Assembly: GCF_021134715.1 (NCBI RefSeq)
Contig: NC_060017.1
Span: 2,418,001-2,482,000, forward strand
Direction: 5' to 3'
Source of the DNA: Daphnia pulex
Taxonomy: Eukaryota; Arthropoda; Branchiopoda; Diplostraca; Daphniidae
Length of the DNA: 64,000 bases
A program made the position numbers and the translations under genes. This document shows, piece by piece, positions 25,999 to 39,391 of this stretch. A model generated the notes under the pieces. The model had not been told where the DNA came from, did no database searches, and saw only the letters and a list, made by a program, of their open reading frames with translations. Numbering within the stretch: position 1 is the first letter of the stretch; every line of letters begins with the position of its first letter.

Positions 25999-28572
25999 TC
26001 TGGACGGATTGTGAGTTTTTTTAAAGAACTAGACTAGAGTAGATGAAGCGAATAAATGCACAACTTGACTAGAGAAAATGAATCGGCCAACTACCATAAA
26101 TCTGGACAATGTTGGAAGGATTTTTTTTTGTATTATCTAAACAATCCAACCAGCGAAGGCCTAAGTGTCGTATCTCAACACCATATCTACATTGAGACGG
26201 GCCATACATCATAGGTCGGCCCCAAACTGATTAGACTCTGAAGCTTATCGCCGTCCATCGATGTGGGCAAATAGCCTATCAAGCACGGATGCGCACATAT
26301 CGATAAATGTCGTCTCATGGGAGCTGGGATCAGGCGCCATTTCAGGCTCCCATCTCAAGAGCTTCTGTGGCCCAAATCCGAATGTCAGTTCTCTGATATG
26401 GTTGTTGGGTCGTCGCCCGGCGTAAAACCTTTTCAAACTCCAAATTATTACATTCCAAAGTGCGATAAGCTTGAAAAAGTAAGAGCGCAAAGATAATAAC
26501 GTGACGAAATAATGGATGGCAAGAAAACAATTCCAAACAATTGGACAAATTGTTTGCGCTTGACTTAGTCGCAAAGCTGTTACATCATGACCGATACGGC
26601 ACATATCTTTGATAAGAAATGCCCCGTCGGCTGCAAACGCGCCAAAAGAAAACATGCTCATCATGACTTTGAAAAATGTCGAAGATCCTACTGCCCCCGT
26701 TCAGCCTCGACTTACCACCAGTAAATTTGTGGTCGAATTTGTTGAACAGAAGTGTAAAAAGACGACAATTTGTAAAATGAGTGGACACATTAGAACGCCA
26801 TTCGTTAATTAAGAGACAACCGACGACAGATAAGGGAAGAATGAACCCCGTTGTGAAACGAATAGCATTTGGTAACGCGCTCCGTACATGCGCTGTCGTC
26901 TAAGCTATTCAACCGGGAGAAACATCTGTCGCAAAGACCAAACACGAACAACAAAATATGGGCGTCTAGAAATAGACTTGGGCATTTCAGCCCTCGATCC
27001 GCTACACGCACATTAAAAAACACCTTCGAGATTTAGATATATTTGCCGCTAGTCTGTCATTTTATTCTTTATACATTTTTCCCCCCGTCACGAAGTCAAG
27101 TATTCTCTTTCGAAAAAAAAAAACATCTACCGTTCATTCTCATTAATTCAAATCGTTCGTACGCATACGCGGCAGACGGAACACGGAAGGGAAACAATAC
27201 AATATGCATCAGCAATAATTTCGTTGAGTTCACACTTCTTAAAGAAAAAGGGCAAAAAATTGGTCGTCTTCCTCTTGAAACACTAATCGAAAATCAAAAT
27301 GAACATGTTTCACCATCAGGTAAAACGTTGGTCTACCGCGACATTGCGGTTTCATTAGAAAGGAGTGGATGAAGAAAGAACACGAAGAAAAAAGACAAAA
27401 AACAAAAAAAAACAGAACTTCCATTTGCTGTCATTCCTCTTTCGATTTAAAGCGTAAATTTACACTCGTGAGAAAAGCCCACCAACGTCATGCGGTTTTT
27501 TTTTTACTAAAATAGTCTCGATTGTTTCACGCGGAAGCCAGAGATTTATTTGGTAACACTGCAGTGACACTTGGCCGACTTGAGCGTTTTGAACAAACAG
27601 ACACTGAGCGAAGAAAAGCTGCCGCGCTGATAACACGTGTATAGTTGGCGGACGATAAACGAGGACGACAACATGCCTTGCTCCGTTATAATTGTAAAAA
27701 TGAACAGGCGTCTACCGTAATAAGATGAAGTAACAGCGTGATCCGCTACTTGACCCAATGGCGTTGCACCTCGGGGTGTCCCTTCAACAGGAGTACGTGA
27801 AAAAAATCAAACATAAGCATCTCTCATTCTTTCGAACAAAAGAGCTGAAGTTACGGTTAAGAGCCTTTACGCCGATAGACACGCGGAGCATCAGGTATTT
27901 TCCAAAGTCAGCAGTCACGGATGCAGAATTTCCATTTCCTTCGCTGAAGGCTAGAAAGAACGTCTAGGAATGTATACCAGTTGAAATCTAAACTTATTGA
28001 TTAAGCTTGAAATTCCACCGATGATTGCTCCTCTTCCGGCACTGGAATTTCCCGACCCTACAGTAATTAATGGAACGAAAAAATTGACCGTCATTCAATG
28101 AAAAAGAAGACACTATAAGCCAGATGCAAGACGAATGCGACTCGGAAAATATGTCATTTGCAACAAGATGTCGTACACGGCTGTTAAACGGCATCACGGA
28201 ACATTTAATTGTGTACCTAGTTGTGTGCCGACTGACTATAAATGTGCAAAAAGGAAAGAAAGAAATTTAAAAAACACATATGGAGCTCGAGTGCTTGGCA
28301 CTGTAGGTAATAGTACCGTTGCGCTCTGCTAGTCGCCCGTATGTGTATAGCGGAACACAAGCACATCATCCCCCCCCCCCCCCCCCAAAAAAAAAATAAG
28401 AAGCCAGCGTCCGCCGGAGTCCGGATCAGTTCTGTCGCTGAATCGGACCCGACCGCTCCACAACAAGATGGTGGGCCTAGGAAACGTTTAAAGTTCTACC
28501 AACGGGGGAAAAAGAGTGCTTGTGTCTGTGTTTGTGTCATCTAAATTTTTGATAGAAAAGGGAACTGTGCGA
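25999..28572. other. Divergent intergenic region between two transporters
   Basis: 2.6 kb between the start codons of the OATP gene (-) and the sugar transporter (+), so it should contain both promoters and 5' leaders. A homopolymer pair, 17 C then 10 A, lies at 28370-28396, about 180 bp before the sugar transporter start. A minus-strand open frame of up to 139 codons (26245-26664) has some hydrophobic character but no recognisable family, so I did not call it as a gene. Confidence 0.55.
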
Positions 28573-30781
28573 ATGAAGAGCCCTAGACAGAACGCATACG
28601 TTCCGGGCGTCCGGAATAATTATCACGGACGGCACACCTTGGAGCGCATATATCGGCGGATTGCTGCATCCAACGTCGTTGGGACTTTGACATCACGGGT
28701 GGCCAAGAAAAGTCATGGGAGTCGAAGGAGTAGCCAAGCAGGGAGTAGAGGTGCTCGGTCAGCAGCCAGTTCGATCCATCAGGACCATCCGCAAGGTGGA
28801 GTTTTACAGAAACGAAGCCATCATCTGTCACAACAGCGACTGGAAAGGGCGAGGTCTCGGAGAAAAGCCAGAGAACGACAGCTTCAAAAAGTAGTGGAAA
28901 ATGTAGATATTATCTCACTTGATTTTCCAGTTATGCTGGGAAATCGTATTATTTCTTATACGAGTCCAATTTTGTTATTCTTGGATAGGTTTGGGAGAAC
29001 GACGAGTTATCCTCTGGATCGGAAGAAGTGTTGAGGAACTCAAACGACTCACTGAACACTCCATCAGTGAGCGAAGAGATAAGTACCGATGACTCTCTTG
29101 GGCATTTAAACATGAGCGGACACGGGAAATCCAGAAAATCCAGCCACAAGGAGGCACCTCAACATGGTTGTCTGCCAACTGGTTACATGCCACAAGTAAA
29201 AAAAAAAATCCTAAGTCATTCTTCAGCCAATGTAAATTAACTTGTATTTAAAACCTTGTTTGTATGGACTCTATAGCTCATGTGTACGGCAATACTCTCA
29301 TTGGGTAATTTGAATATCGGCTTCATTTTGGCATATCACAGCCTGGCGCCTGCCAACCATCTGCCGCCCAACAGTCCCAATTGGGCTGCACCTTGGATCT
29401 TGAATCTCTTCAATTTGGGGGGATTGTTAGGCGCCTTACTTTCTTCACTAGCCTTAAATAAAGGTAATTAACTGATTTTCACAAAATAACCGGTTTGCTA
29501 ACATCACGTTGTCGTCGATTGGTTTTGCACTTAAAGGCAGGAAAAGGCCGTTGATGGTTACCGTCTTGATTCTGATAGTCTCGTGGCTGCTGGTTATTTT
29601 ATCTCAGAACTCTTCAATGATCTTCGGCGCCCGTCTTATCGGTAAAAAAACCCGCTATAAATGAAAAAAAAGAACAAGCCGGCCCAATACGTGGCAGCAA
29701 ACGAGTTTTGATGTGTTTTCTAATGACGTAAACTTCTTCTCACACAGGAGGGATCGCTGCGGGAATCATAACGGTGGTCAATCAAATTTATATAGCCGAA
29801 TTGGCCTCTCCTCGACACCGTGGAAGTCTGGGCGTCTTGCCCACCTGTTTCGGACTTGTTGGTACACTCATCTGCTTCGGCTTGTCTTACGCCGTTTCTT
29901 GGCGAGACATTTCCATCACCGGAGTCGCACTTACCGGCCCTTACCTCCTTCTGTTGCTCTTCTACCTGCCCGACTCGCCGCGCTACCTGCTGAGGCAAGG
30001 GAAAATCCCTTCAGCGGCTGCCGGCCTTAAACGTCTCGGTGTAAAGGACCAACTGTCCGACATGCGCGATGGTTACGATCTACTCAAATTGAGCGGACAT
30101 GACGGCGGTTTGTTGAAAAAACCCTTTATGTTACCCGTCACCATTGCCGGTGGTCTGATGTTCTTCAGCCAATTTTCGGGAGTCGATAGCGTCTTGACTT
30201 ATGCGGCCGAACGGTTCCGCGACCAGTCCAACTTCCCCATGGTGGTCCTCTACGGCGTTCAATTGATCACGGGGCTCATCTGTTTTGGTACCGTGGACCG
30301 TAAAGGTCGCAAGTGGTTGCTGCTGGTTTCGGCGGCCACTTCGGCCCTATCTATGCTTTCGCTCGGCTTGTACGTCCTGTGCGAGGATATCGGCGTACTG
30401 GGCCAAACAGACTTGCGCTGGATACCCGTCAGTTGCGTGATTGTCTATTGCGGAGCATTCGCACTCGGACTCGGGCCGATTCCGTGGCTCATTCTTGGCG
30501 AATTGTTACCAATCAGAAGCCAAGGAACCGCAGCGGCCATTACGGCTGGCCTCTTTTGGGGCCCTTCGTTAGTGGTTACGATGAGTTTCGGCGACATGCA
30601 GAACGCCATGTACTTGTCGGGAACTTTCTGGTTTTACACGATTTTCTGTCTGTTTGGCTACCTGTTTGTTCTCCTGGTGGTGCCCGATATCCGGCCGGAG
30701 GCGACGCTGGAACAAATCCAAATTTTCTTCATGACAAGCGACAAAAGAGAACACGATCAGTGGAGTTTTGCCGTCGCCTGA
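28573..30781 (+). CDS. MFS sugar transporter (Tret1/GLUT-like)
   Basis: Five exons: 28573-28890, 28989-29195, 29277-29463, 29537-29641, 29748-30781. They join in phase to 616 residues. The last three exons encode a complete sugar-porter core. Marks are QIYIAELASPRHRGSLG (the PETxxPxxRG-type region), PDSPRYL after helix 6, FSQFSGVDSVLTYA (QQFSGINxxxYY equivalent), DRKGRK (loop 8-9 motif) and GPIPWLILGELLP. By family it is a facilitative 12-helix carrier of sugars such as trehalose or glucose at the plasma membrane; the substrate is not readable from sequence. The first two exons give an unusual 175-residue charged, Ser/Arg-rich cytosolic extension. Shorter forms could start at internal ATGs (29114 or 29280). 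A poly(A) signal lies at 31030-31035. Confidence 0.88.
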
Positions 30782-33385
30782 AGCGTTCGCGACATGCACC
30801 GAAATTGCTTAATACCCACCTTCAATCGTAGCTGTTATCTACCAAGGACGGCGGTTAATATTAAAGAAAAGCAACTGCGATCAACCCCGGAAGACACAGC
30901 CAGCAATTGATATGCAACCGGTATACCTAATACTGTATGCGCAAACATAAAAGGAATTATCACCACAATACGTCTCCGTACCTCACATAATCCCTCCTAC
31001 AATAATCACATCGTTGTAATATCGTAACGAATAAATATTATACTGTGCCAGATGGTGAGCTGTACATGACACAGACGCTGTAATATAATAAAAAAAAGAT
31101 GCTTATTAAAAAATATATTGTTTAAAAATACCGCTGCTCCTTTAGTGCGTACACCATAAAAAGAGACAGTCTGTCGATTTGGGCTGGCGGAGACAAGAAG
31201 GTTAGAGCTACCATCGATTGTTAGATTGTACAACAGGTCTATTAAACATCGGCGCTTTTGTGGAGACATTCCGTTTTCTCCTGCTATTGAACAAAAAAAA
31301 AATAAAATAAAATAACGATAGACAGAATGGAGGAGAAGAAGAAGAAGAGATAAGACGGTATCAGCATGCGAGCACGGTCCATTATTTGGTTGTCGTGTCG
31401 GATTGTCTGCTGTCTCGACGGTGCCGGCGCATTTTACATCATCGATCCTGGACAGCCGAAAATAAGTTTTTAGGATCGGGCCATATTCGGTGCTCATTTT
31501 CACTCCCAATATAAAAAAATAAAAAAAAATTAGAAGTTTCCATCTTTGTCGCGACTCGGTGACAATAGGTCGACACGAGTCGAACGACAGTCGTGAGACT
31601 TGAACAAGAAAAAATGCAGGGCTCACGTCGGAAAAGAATTACAAATCAGAAAGAAAAATAAGTATAAGAAAGAGATGCTGGCCAGACGTTTTGGCTTTGG
31701 CTGTCTCTGGAGGTGGTCGCATAAATTGTCGCCGATCGTATAAGTCAGTCGAGCTGGGTTTCGAACGTTATCGTTCGATTTTATTTCCAACCCACTGTTT
31801 CCATGCCAGGGGTTGTGCTGGCAGTGCAATAGTGCCACGAAACCCGAAACTCGTCGTTCAGTCACGAACGATCGTGTCGCCAACATCGAAAGGTAATCGA
31901 CGCCAATAGGAAGCTTATTTGTTACGAGCGTCGTCAAAGTCATTAACCGCCCGGTTTAAGCGACACTTTGCTAGCCCGACAAACTGAATAACATCAAACG
32001 GTACAAATCCAAAATTATGTCCCAGCAAATTTATTAGACGGACCTTAAATCTTAGCATTAATGATAAAGACGTTAGTCGCCATTATCAGTCCCAAAGACA
32101 CCCGTGATGGAAACCCTCGTCCGGATGTCGAATATTTAGAATGTGTCATTTACAGAGTGAGCTGTTTCAGTTTGGACACTGATGGACGAGCCGGAATACA
32201 TTCCCGAACGCATTCATGAACTTGGGAAAAAGCAAGAGCCCCCAACGAGCTCTTCGTGCCGCACTGAATTCAAAAGAAAAAGTTACACACTGAGTGGGCC
32301 GGGGACCTTGTTCGTGTACCCACGGACCTGCTGCTTCTGCTGCTGCTGCTGCTACACATGGGGGGGAAATAACATTATGTGTGAGATCCATTCTTATTAT
32401 ATTCTCTGGAGCGGAGACGTGTGGATGCGTGCGAGTGCCAGTCAAGTTTTCCTGGGCAGTTATTCTCTCCGACTGCAGGCCTACTTTAGCATTTCGGATC
32501 CAGCTGTTTCTCTTTTTAATACACTAAACTAAAAATAAAAGAACCGGCCGAGTTCCCTTTTTTTTTCTCTTCCCTTTCGAGCCACTATACCACATAGAAA
32601 GGGAAATGAAGTGGCCGCTCTAGGCCACTTGATTTTCAGATATGATTCGACGAGAGCGGCCGAATATGGAGAGGGCCCCGTGAAAGAAACGAAAATAAAT
32701 GTATCTATATGTATATATGGGAGGCTATCAATTTATAGGATCACGACTTAGCGATCGGAACGTGCTCGAGCATCAGGTGCGAAAATTGCTGGAGCCCAAA
32801 TACATCCTTCAGTGGGCAGTGGGAAATAACAAGAAGCGACTAGTTCACTGGAATGTTATTTTTTTTTTGTTTTCCTTCTCAACTTCAAAGAAAGGGAAAC
32901 TAGTATGGGAAATTTAAATAAAAAAATCACGGTGAGTGTGATGGATTTACATGGGAAAAGTGTCTTTTTCGATATTTGATCGCCATCGGACCAAAAAAGG
33001 GAAGACGCAGTGAGCGGGCAAGTCATACATCTTGCGTGCGATGTTGTCAGATGGAGACCCGTGGAAATTTTATATATTCAGCAGAGATAGAACATAAGGG
33101 GAGAGAAATGAAATTCCCTACATGTAGGGGTTTGGGTGGAAAGGGAAGAACGAACGAACAAAAAAAACTAGGCGGTCTGGCACGCGCTTCTGTGGGGATC
33201 CAGTCGTGTGTCTCGCTTCATACGGTCGACTTGTAGGGCCGGTCGGAGAAGTTATGGCCGCATGAGAAAACCAGCGACATATTTTTTAAATACAAATTAA
33301 AGTTACCACCAGGCGATTTGACTCGGTAAAATCGGAATTAAACAAAAAAGGTCGAAACTGGTATCGATTGAAAATTCGATCAAAG
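30782..33385. other. 3' UTR and intergenic DNA
   Basis: The first 250 bp are the likely sugar transporter 3' UTR up to AATAAA at 31030. The rest shows no exon I can support. An 8-bp GC stem with a 6-base loop lies at 32609-32630. The right part probably carries the promoter and 5' UTR of the distal first exon of the slow-like gene. Confidence 0.5.
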
Positions 33386-33780
33386 ATGGGCAAAATCGTG
33401 CTGGGTACTTTGCTGGCCGTGATGGGAACGGTGATGATGAGTGAGGCCAAGTGGATGACTGCGGCCACAACACTAGTGACGAAGAAGAGCGGAACTGTGA
33501 CGGATTTAGCCAGCATTTACGACAGGGCGACTAAACATCATCCGGCGATTGGCAACAACAAACGTCGTCACCACACTGCCAGACTCCACGCCAACGGATG
33601 GAACATGGACTCGACGACAGATCAACATCCGGTAAACAGTTCATTTCTTTCATCTTCGACGGCTCCTTCAAGTGTTGCAGCTGAAGAGGAAGTTGACCAT
33701 CTTTCTCAGCAACACACAAGCAACAAACAAGAAACGAACATCAGACCACCAAGCGCCCAACAAACAACAAACAACGCCGG
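33386..33780 (+). CDS. slow: Distal alternative first exon of slow/EGFL7-like gene
   Basis: Opens with ATG and a hydrophobic signal-peptide-like N-terminus (MGKIVLGTLLAVMGTVMMSEA). A low-complexity stretch rich in Ser, Thr, His and Gln follows, including a basic KRRHHTARLH patch. It is open for 395 nt and ends in GCC GG before GTAAAT, a donor in phase 2. The proximal first exon at 41263-41609 also ends in phase 2 with the same Ala-Gly codons, and the next common exon (44093) begins with the single base needed to complete the Gly codon. Joined to the common exons it gives a 413-residue protein. The role as an alternative promoter exon is inferred from phase and signal peptide; a separate small secreted protein is the alternative. 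Confidence 0.6.
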
Positions 33781-35954
33781 GTAAATCGCCACCACACTCT
33801 CTCTTTTTTTCATTTGTTTTTGTAAACAGTTACCATAGTCTCCCTTTATTTTTATTTTTTTATTTTCAATATCTGATCCGTTTCCAAGATATTTTTAACG
33901 CACAGCGATAAAAATCGCCGATAGTTTCTTGTTAAAGAATGCCCGAAGCGAATTGTGCGATATATAGCAGCTCTATTTGGTCACATGTTTTTTTTTTTTT
34001 TTTTTTGAAAATTCTATTTTCGCGCAAAACATGAGACAAGACATTTCGGATGTTTGAATCTTTCTCTTTCTCTCTCTCTCTCTTTACAAGGCAATAAGTC
34101 GATCCGGTCCTGACGGACAAGTCCTCGGTCCCTCCCTCTTTTTGTCTCTCACTCTGCTCTTTTGAATTTTACCTTTTGCCTTAACGTTTCTAATTCCCGA
34201 GATAGAAATAATAATGAGACCACCTGTGCAGAAGAAGACCAGGTTCCCCCAGCAGCACCAGAAAACCCATCGTCTAGAAAGAAAATAAATAATCATAAAT
34301 GGGTAAAAAATACAAACGAAAAGAAACTTCTTATTTCTCTTTTCAAACTGCTCGCAGGTTCGCTTTTTTTGTTGTTTGCTATATAAGCGAAAAGAACGGG
34401 AAAGAGAGAGAGATAGAGAGAAAAAATATGTTGCGCTGTGAGTGTGTGTGTTGTGTGAACGACTGACTTGACTGACTCTGGGTGGGATCAAGGAAAAAAC
34501 CGGCTGGCCGATGACGGCATGGGCAGCTCTAAAAACATGGGGTCTCTCTCTCTCTCTCAAGAAAACTTTGGATGTTGCTGCTCGGCTACAAGTTGCTATA
34601 GCAGCTCATTAAGAGTCGAGCCCTTGATAAAGCTGCTACTTCTACAAGCAATACAACTTCAATCTTTCTCTTTTTTTGTTGTTCTCTTTTTTTTTCCTTC
34701 TGATGTTGTTCTTTGGGTTTGTTAACTCGATGTTGGAACTCTTTTTTTGTTTTGTTTTTTTTGGACAGGAGGAGGAAAAATCTACGTGTAGGGAATCTCG
34801 TCTGCGGACTTACGCCATCTCTCTTGTTAAGAAAGTCGGCAGGGTAATTCATAAACGCTCGGCGAGGCGTGTTGCGTAACGTCACCATAGGAGAAACAAG
34901 GGCGTTTTTGTTTTTCTCTCAAGGAAGTCCTCTTGTCTTTTATAGATAACGATGAAGACAACTTGATCGAGTTGATCATTAGCACACTACGAAAAGTCGC
35001 GTTTCCCAATCTTGATTTTGCTCTGCTTGTTTTCCTTTGAGCTGGTTCGTTTCTTGTTGGTTGTTGTGAAGAGAAACAACAAAACTGAGCGGAGCCTTTC
35101 CTGATGTTTATGGCTGGATCTTTCCTCGAGTCGAGACACCACCCGCGGTGCTCTTCCAAGGAAGCTTCCAACTTGGATTCACTCAAAGATCCATCCGTCA
35201 AATCTATTTCCAGTAGTTGTTACAAAACGGCCTCCCCGACGATCACGTCCGCAAACAAGGAAGAAATTCCCTTCTCGTTTCCTTCTTTTTTTTTATTTAT
35301 TTGTCGGCGAAGTGAAAATCTCAAATTACCCGTCCACTCATCTTTTACAAGTATCGAATGATACACACAAAATAAAAAAATAAAATAAAGGGGAAAAAAG
35401 AATTAAGGAATCTTTTCAGAAGATCGGGTATCAAGTCACAACTATATGTAATTGAAGAAATCCGTTTAAGAAGGCGGCGCGGCGGCGGTATTTCTTTAAC
35501 ATCATTCCCCGGTTCGTTCGTTCGGTTGGCTAAACCCAAACTCTCTCATGCAACAACGTCGGTCAGTTCACATATTCGTACAGAAAACTATATATCATTC
35601 AGAAAGAGAGAGAGAGAGAGAGAAAGACTTGTCCGCTATGCAACGGCCAACTTGTAAGATCCTGAATAAACATCCATTTTGGAATTTCCTTGTTATTTAA
35701 ATTTGAAAAAAGAAAAAAGCGAGTCGTCCAGTCGGCAACATAGTCTCAAGCCAAAGAAGAGCAGAAAGCAGAAAACAAAAGAGAAAAGGAAACAACACTC
35801 GACCATCACCGACCACCACAGTGATGATTTAAAGATCGTTGATGATGTCCTTATACATCGTTTCCCAGCCGAATTTATGACCCGGTCCTTCTGCCTCTTC
35901 CCGCGTAGACATATTTTTTTTTAATGCCTTGGACGATCTCGGCCGTAACTCACT

Positions 35955-37476
35955 TTAGAGTTTATTTCTCTGAGCTTTGTTGTGTTCAAGAAGAATCCTT
36001 ATGATGCCCCCTTTATGTTGGAACTTGTGTACGTAACCGTGTAGACAAACTGATTTGAATAGGATGATGGGAATCGCCCCGTTTAAGGTGGTGGGAAACG
36101 ATGAAAATTCCGGATTGAAATCGGCCACAATTTTCAAGATTTAGATCAGGGGAACAAACAGAAAGAAAAAGCCCATCAGCAAGAGAAAAAGAAAATATAC
36201 GCATACGTTAGAATTTCTCTGTTATTCCGTGGAAAAAGAATATCGTAAAATCAATAGAGACTGACGGAGTGTCGGAATGGGCACACAGAAAAACTGCATG
36301 TCCATAAACAAAAGAAGAACGAAAGGGATGGCCGTTGGCCAATTCCACGTTGTATTTGGTCAAATGGGCGCGACGCAGGTTACAGAGTAAAACCAGCAAA
36401 AAGATCACGCCGTTCGAACTGACAGAAAAGGGAGGGCAATATTTCATAATGACAACAATCCGGTCGTGCCAACGTCGGACGTCAATTGATTGTCCAACAT
36501 TGGAACGGTGATGCCTTTTGATTGAAATCCGATGGCCGTATGCACACATACGTATGTGTCCAGTCCCCCTGGCCCCAGCAGTCCCACTCTCGAGACGTTA
36601 TTACACGCTAGCGATATATACGCTGGACATAAAGAGCCGGAGAATGTAAATCGATTGTGATTGATTGGGCGTCATAAAATGCAGGGCGCCGATGACCGCA
36701 ATAGACAACAAGAAGGAAAAAAAATATTTTCCCTCGAGACTATTTGCGTCTTTCGCCTTTATGGTGCGATGACACATTTTGTACGCGAGACGATGGCCGA
36801 CCCAACTTTCCCAGCGAACTTTCACGTTGTTTTACAACACGCTGTTTGCAGTTGAATTCCGACCGGCAACAGTGGCCCAATATCCATTTGAGTTTGGGGT
36901 ATAGTTGGTTTTTGATGGCCCAGACAATTGCAAAATCGCCGACATCCGTCGCAATCGAGCCGGCCCCCGTCTGGCCGGTTTTATACGACAGGTTGGTGTA
37001 CCAACACGAGGCGACAGCCGCCCACGCGCAAACACGACGCGACAGACACTCTCATGTGTGTCTAAAACACATTTGGTTCTTTACGTACAAATCGATTTCG
37101 CCTCGATGACTCTTGTGACGAGGAATGTCACGCAATGGAAATTTACGCCGTGATTAATCCGCCTACGGAGAGAGTCGTGCACGCGCCTTTCGCTGTATAA
37201 ATCAAATACGGACGCAAACCGAAACGCGACTCGGTGCTGAATGTGTGAGCGTATTTCGCCGGGTTTTTTTTCTTCTTCTGGCGGAGTGGCGGTCCGTTTT
37301 TGTCGGGCCATACAGGTGGAATACCAGCGGCCGTCCAGGAATTCGAACATTTGAGAGCCATCCATCACGTTGTCTTCATTTCTCTTTCTCGTATTCTTCT
37401 TCTTCCAGCACTCGATCGGAATGCAAAGAATAAGGATGTGGCAAAATAAAATTCCCCACTGTTTTTGCTGCTCCAC
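35955..37476 (-). pseudogene. Possible decayed multi-helix membrane protein
   Basis: Several minus-strand frames here contain hydrophobic helix-like runs next to basic and Cys-rich loops: KYFFSFLLSIAVIGALHF near 36.7 kb, VIFLLVLLCNLRRAHLTKYN near 36.4 kb, and AIVWAIKNQLYPKLKWILG near 36.9 kb. Going from one to the next needs frame changes and crosses stops, and no good splice sites join them. A degenerate receptor-like gene (for example of the arthropod chemoreceptor type) is one reading; chance open frames are the other. I do not recognise a family. Confidence 0.18.
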
Positions 37477-39365
37477 GCAAACAGGTCAGTCCGAATTAGT
37501 CGAGTTAGGAGCCATTCGCGGAATTCTAGCCCTCTTCTTCTTCTTTTTGCATCTACTTATCATAATTGGTAATGACTTCATGACCATCTAACACAGCCTC
37601 CAGGCTAGCCCTGTCTGCCTGTTGTGTATCACTCTGGATTGCGACGCAACCACCACCAGCAATCGTCTAATTCCTAGAAGAAAGGCCAAGAAAAACAACA
37701 AGAGACGGAAATAAATCATCGAGATGTTATTAGGGAGTACACCAGAAGCCGCCGAAGACTACCATCAACCGGCGCACAGTCTATACACGGCAGGTGGTGG
37801 CGGGCGTAATGGTCGAGCGTGAATACATCACGCCATACTTGTGCCGTGTGCCTTCCCGTGAAACTAACATGTGGCGAACGCGTGAATGGCATCTAATGAG
37901 AACGATAACAATAATAAGCCAGGGCTCGCGTTTGGCATGTTTGGTTCGGTTCTGTCTCGTATCGGAAAATCTCGTTCGCTCCGAAGACACAAGCCAAGCC
38001 GAGCCAAGCCGAGCAACAACACGACAAGATTACGATGAATGTCATTGAGAAAAAGAATCACGGACTCTGGTATCATGCGACGTTGCGTGTGATTTAGAAC
38101 GCCAGTCAAAAGGGTTCTTTCCCATGTTTTCTGATATCCTGTCCGAGTCACTTTGTCCGGCTGTCTTGAATAACGAGGGGAAGACCACCACAGTGGCTCA
38201 TTCCAATGTTTTGTCTTTTTTTTTTCCTTTTTATCTACAGAATAACTCTGCATTAACATAAATATAAACATATGTATCCCCCTCGTTTGTTGTGTTGGAA
38301 CATCGGGTGGTCTCTGACTGGTTCGAGGCCACAATCAAACGAGAGAAATACAGTCCAGATGACATCTTATAAAAATTTGTTTTCTCTTTTTTTGTTTTTA
38401 ATTTCTAATAGTTGTTAGGGGGAAATGACGAAGAAAAAAAAAGTCGTAATAAAAAGTCGTCAGTGGTCATCACTAGACCGTGAGAGAAAGAAAGGCTTGG
38501 TCATTCAATGTTAAGTTTGATTTGTTTTTTTGTTTTTCCCCTTCCGCCTTTCCAAGAAACCAACACCGCTACAAGGTAAATAGGTACAAAGTGATGGGTG
38601 CAGCAGCAAACGGCAGCAACTGGCCATTTGACAGGCAAAGAGGAAGAAAACAAATTGATTTGACACTGAGATTTTGACTTTGGACTGGGAATATAAATAT
38701 TTCTTTTGAGGGGAGGAGATGATAATCATTAGTATTATTATTTTTCCGGTAGAAATTCGAAAAATTCTTAACCGTGTCGTCGTCGATCGTAAAGCCAAAT
38801 CAACTCTTCTCTTTCTTTTTTTGAAATTAAAAAGAAAAAAAAAAACTTGTTTCTTCTTCTTCTTCTTTAGTACGTAACTTTTGTATTTTTTAACGATCGG
38901 GCGCCGAAGAGACGACATTTTATAGACGTTCAACGATGACCACAAAAAGTCATAGTCGTCAAATTGAGTTAGTGTTGAACGAGACAATAATGACTGGAGC
39001 CATTAAAAATTATGAAAAGGAAAGAAGAAGAGGAAGAAAAAGTTCTAGATCGTTAAAAAAAAAACTACAACTGGAAGAAGAGAAAATAACGCAATATTAC
39101 ACCGTACGATCGCTGGATATAAAAGGAATCGGACTGCAGTAGGCTAATAAATCTACATATATACCTTTTCCCCATCGTGTACACTCGGCCGCCATTATAA
39201 GAGCCATATGTGGTTAATTAAATAGATACTCTCAAGGCCGGCGGGCTTTTGTACCATCGGAGAAAACACACACACGGGCACTTCATTACAATAAAAAAAT
39301 GGGAGAAAAAAAGACCCCACTAGAACATCATTTTTTCAAAGCCAATAAATACAATCGTTAAAAAA

Positions 39366-39391
39366 AAACGGCCGAGAGTCTCCGGCCGTTT
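39366..39391. repeat. GC-rich hairpin
   Basis: Nine-base arms AAACGGCCG and CGGCCGTTT flank an 8-base loop that itself can pair partly (GAGA/TCTC). An A-run precedes it and a T-run follows. It resembles an intrinsic terminator in shape, which has no meaning for RNA polymerase II; it may be a chance palindrome or a structured RNA element. Confidence 0.7.

Noticed and set aside
26245..26664. 139-codon minus-strand open frame with hydrophobic segments upstream of OATP
   Set aside because: No recognisable family and no splice link to OATP. It lies in the divergent promoter region and overlaps other frames of similar quality.
36744..37109. 121-codon plus-strand frame in the slow intron
   Set aside because: No similarity recognised; the opposite strand carries equally open frames, so openness here is not informative.
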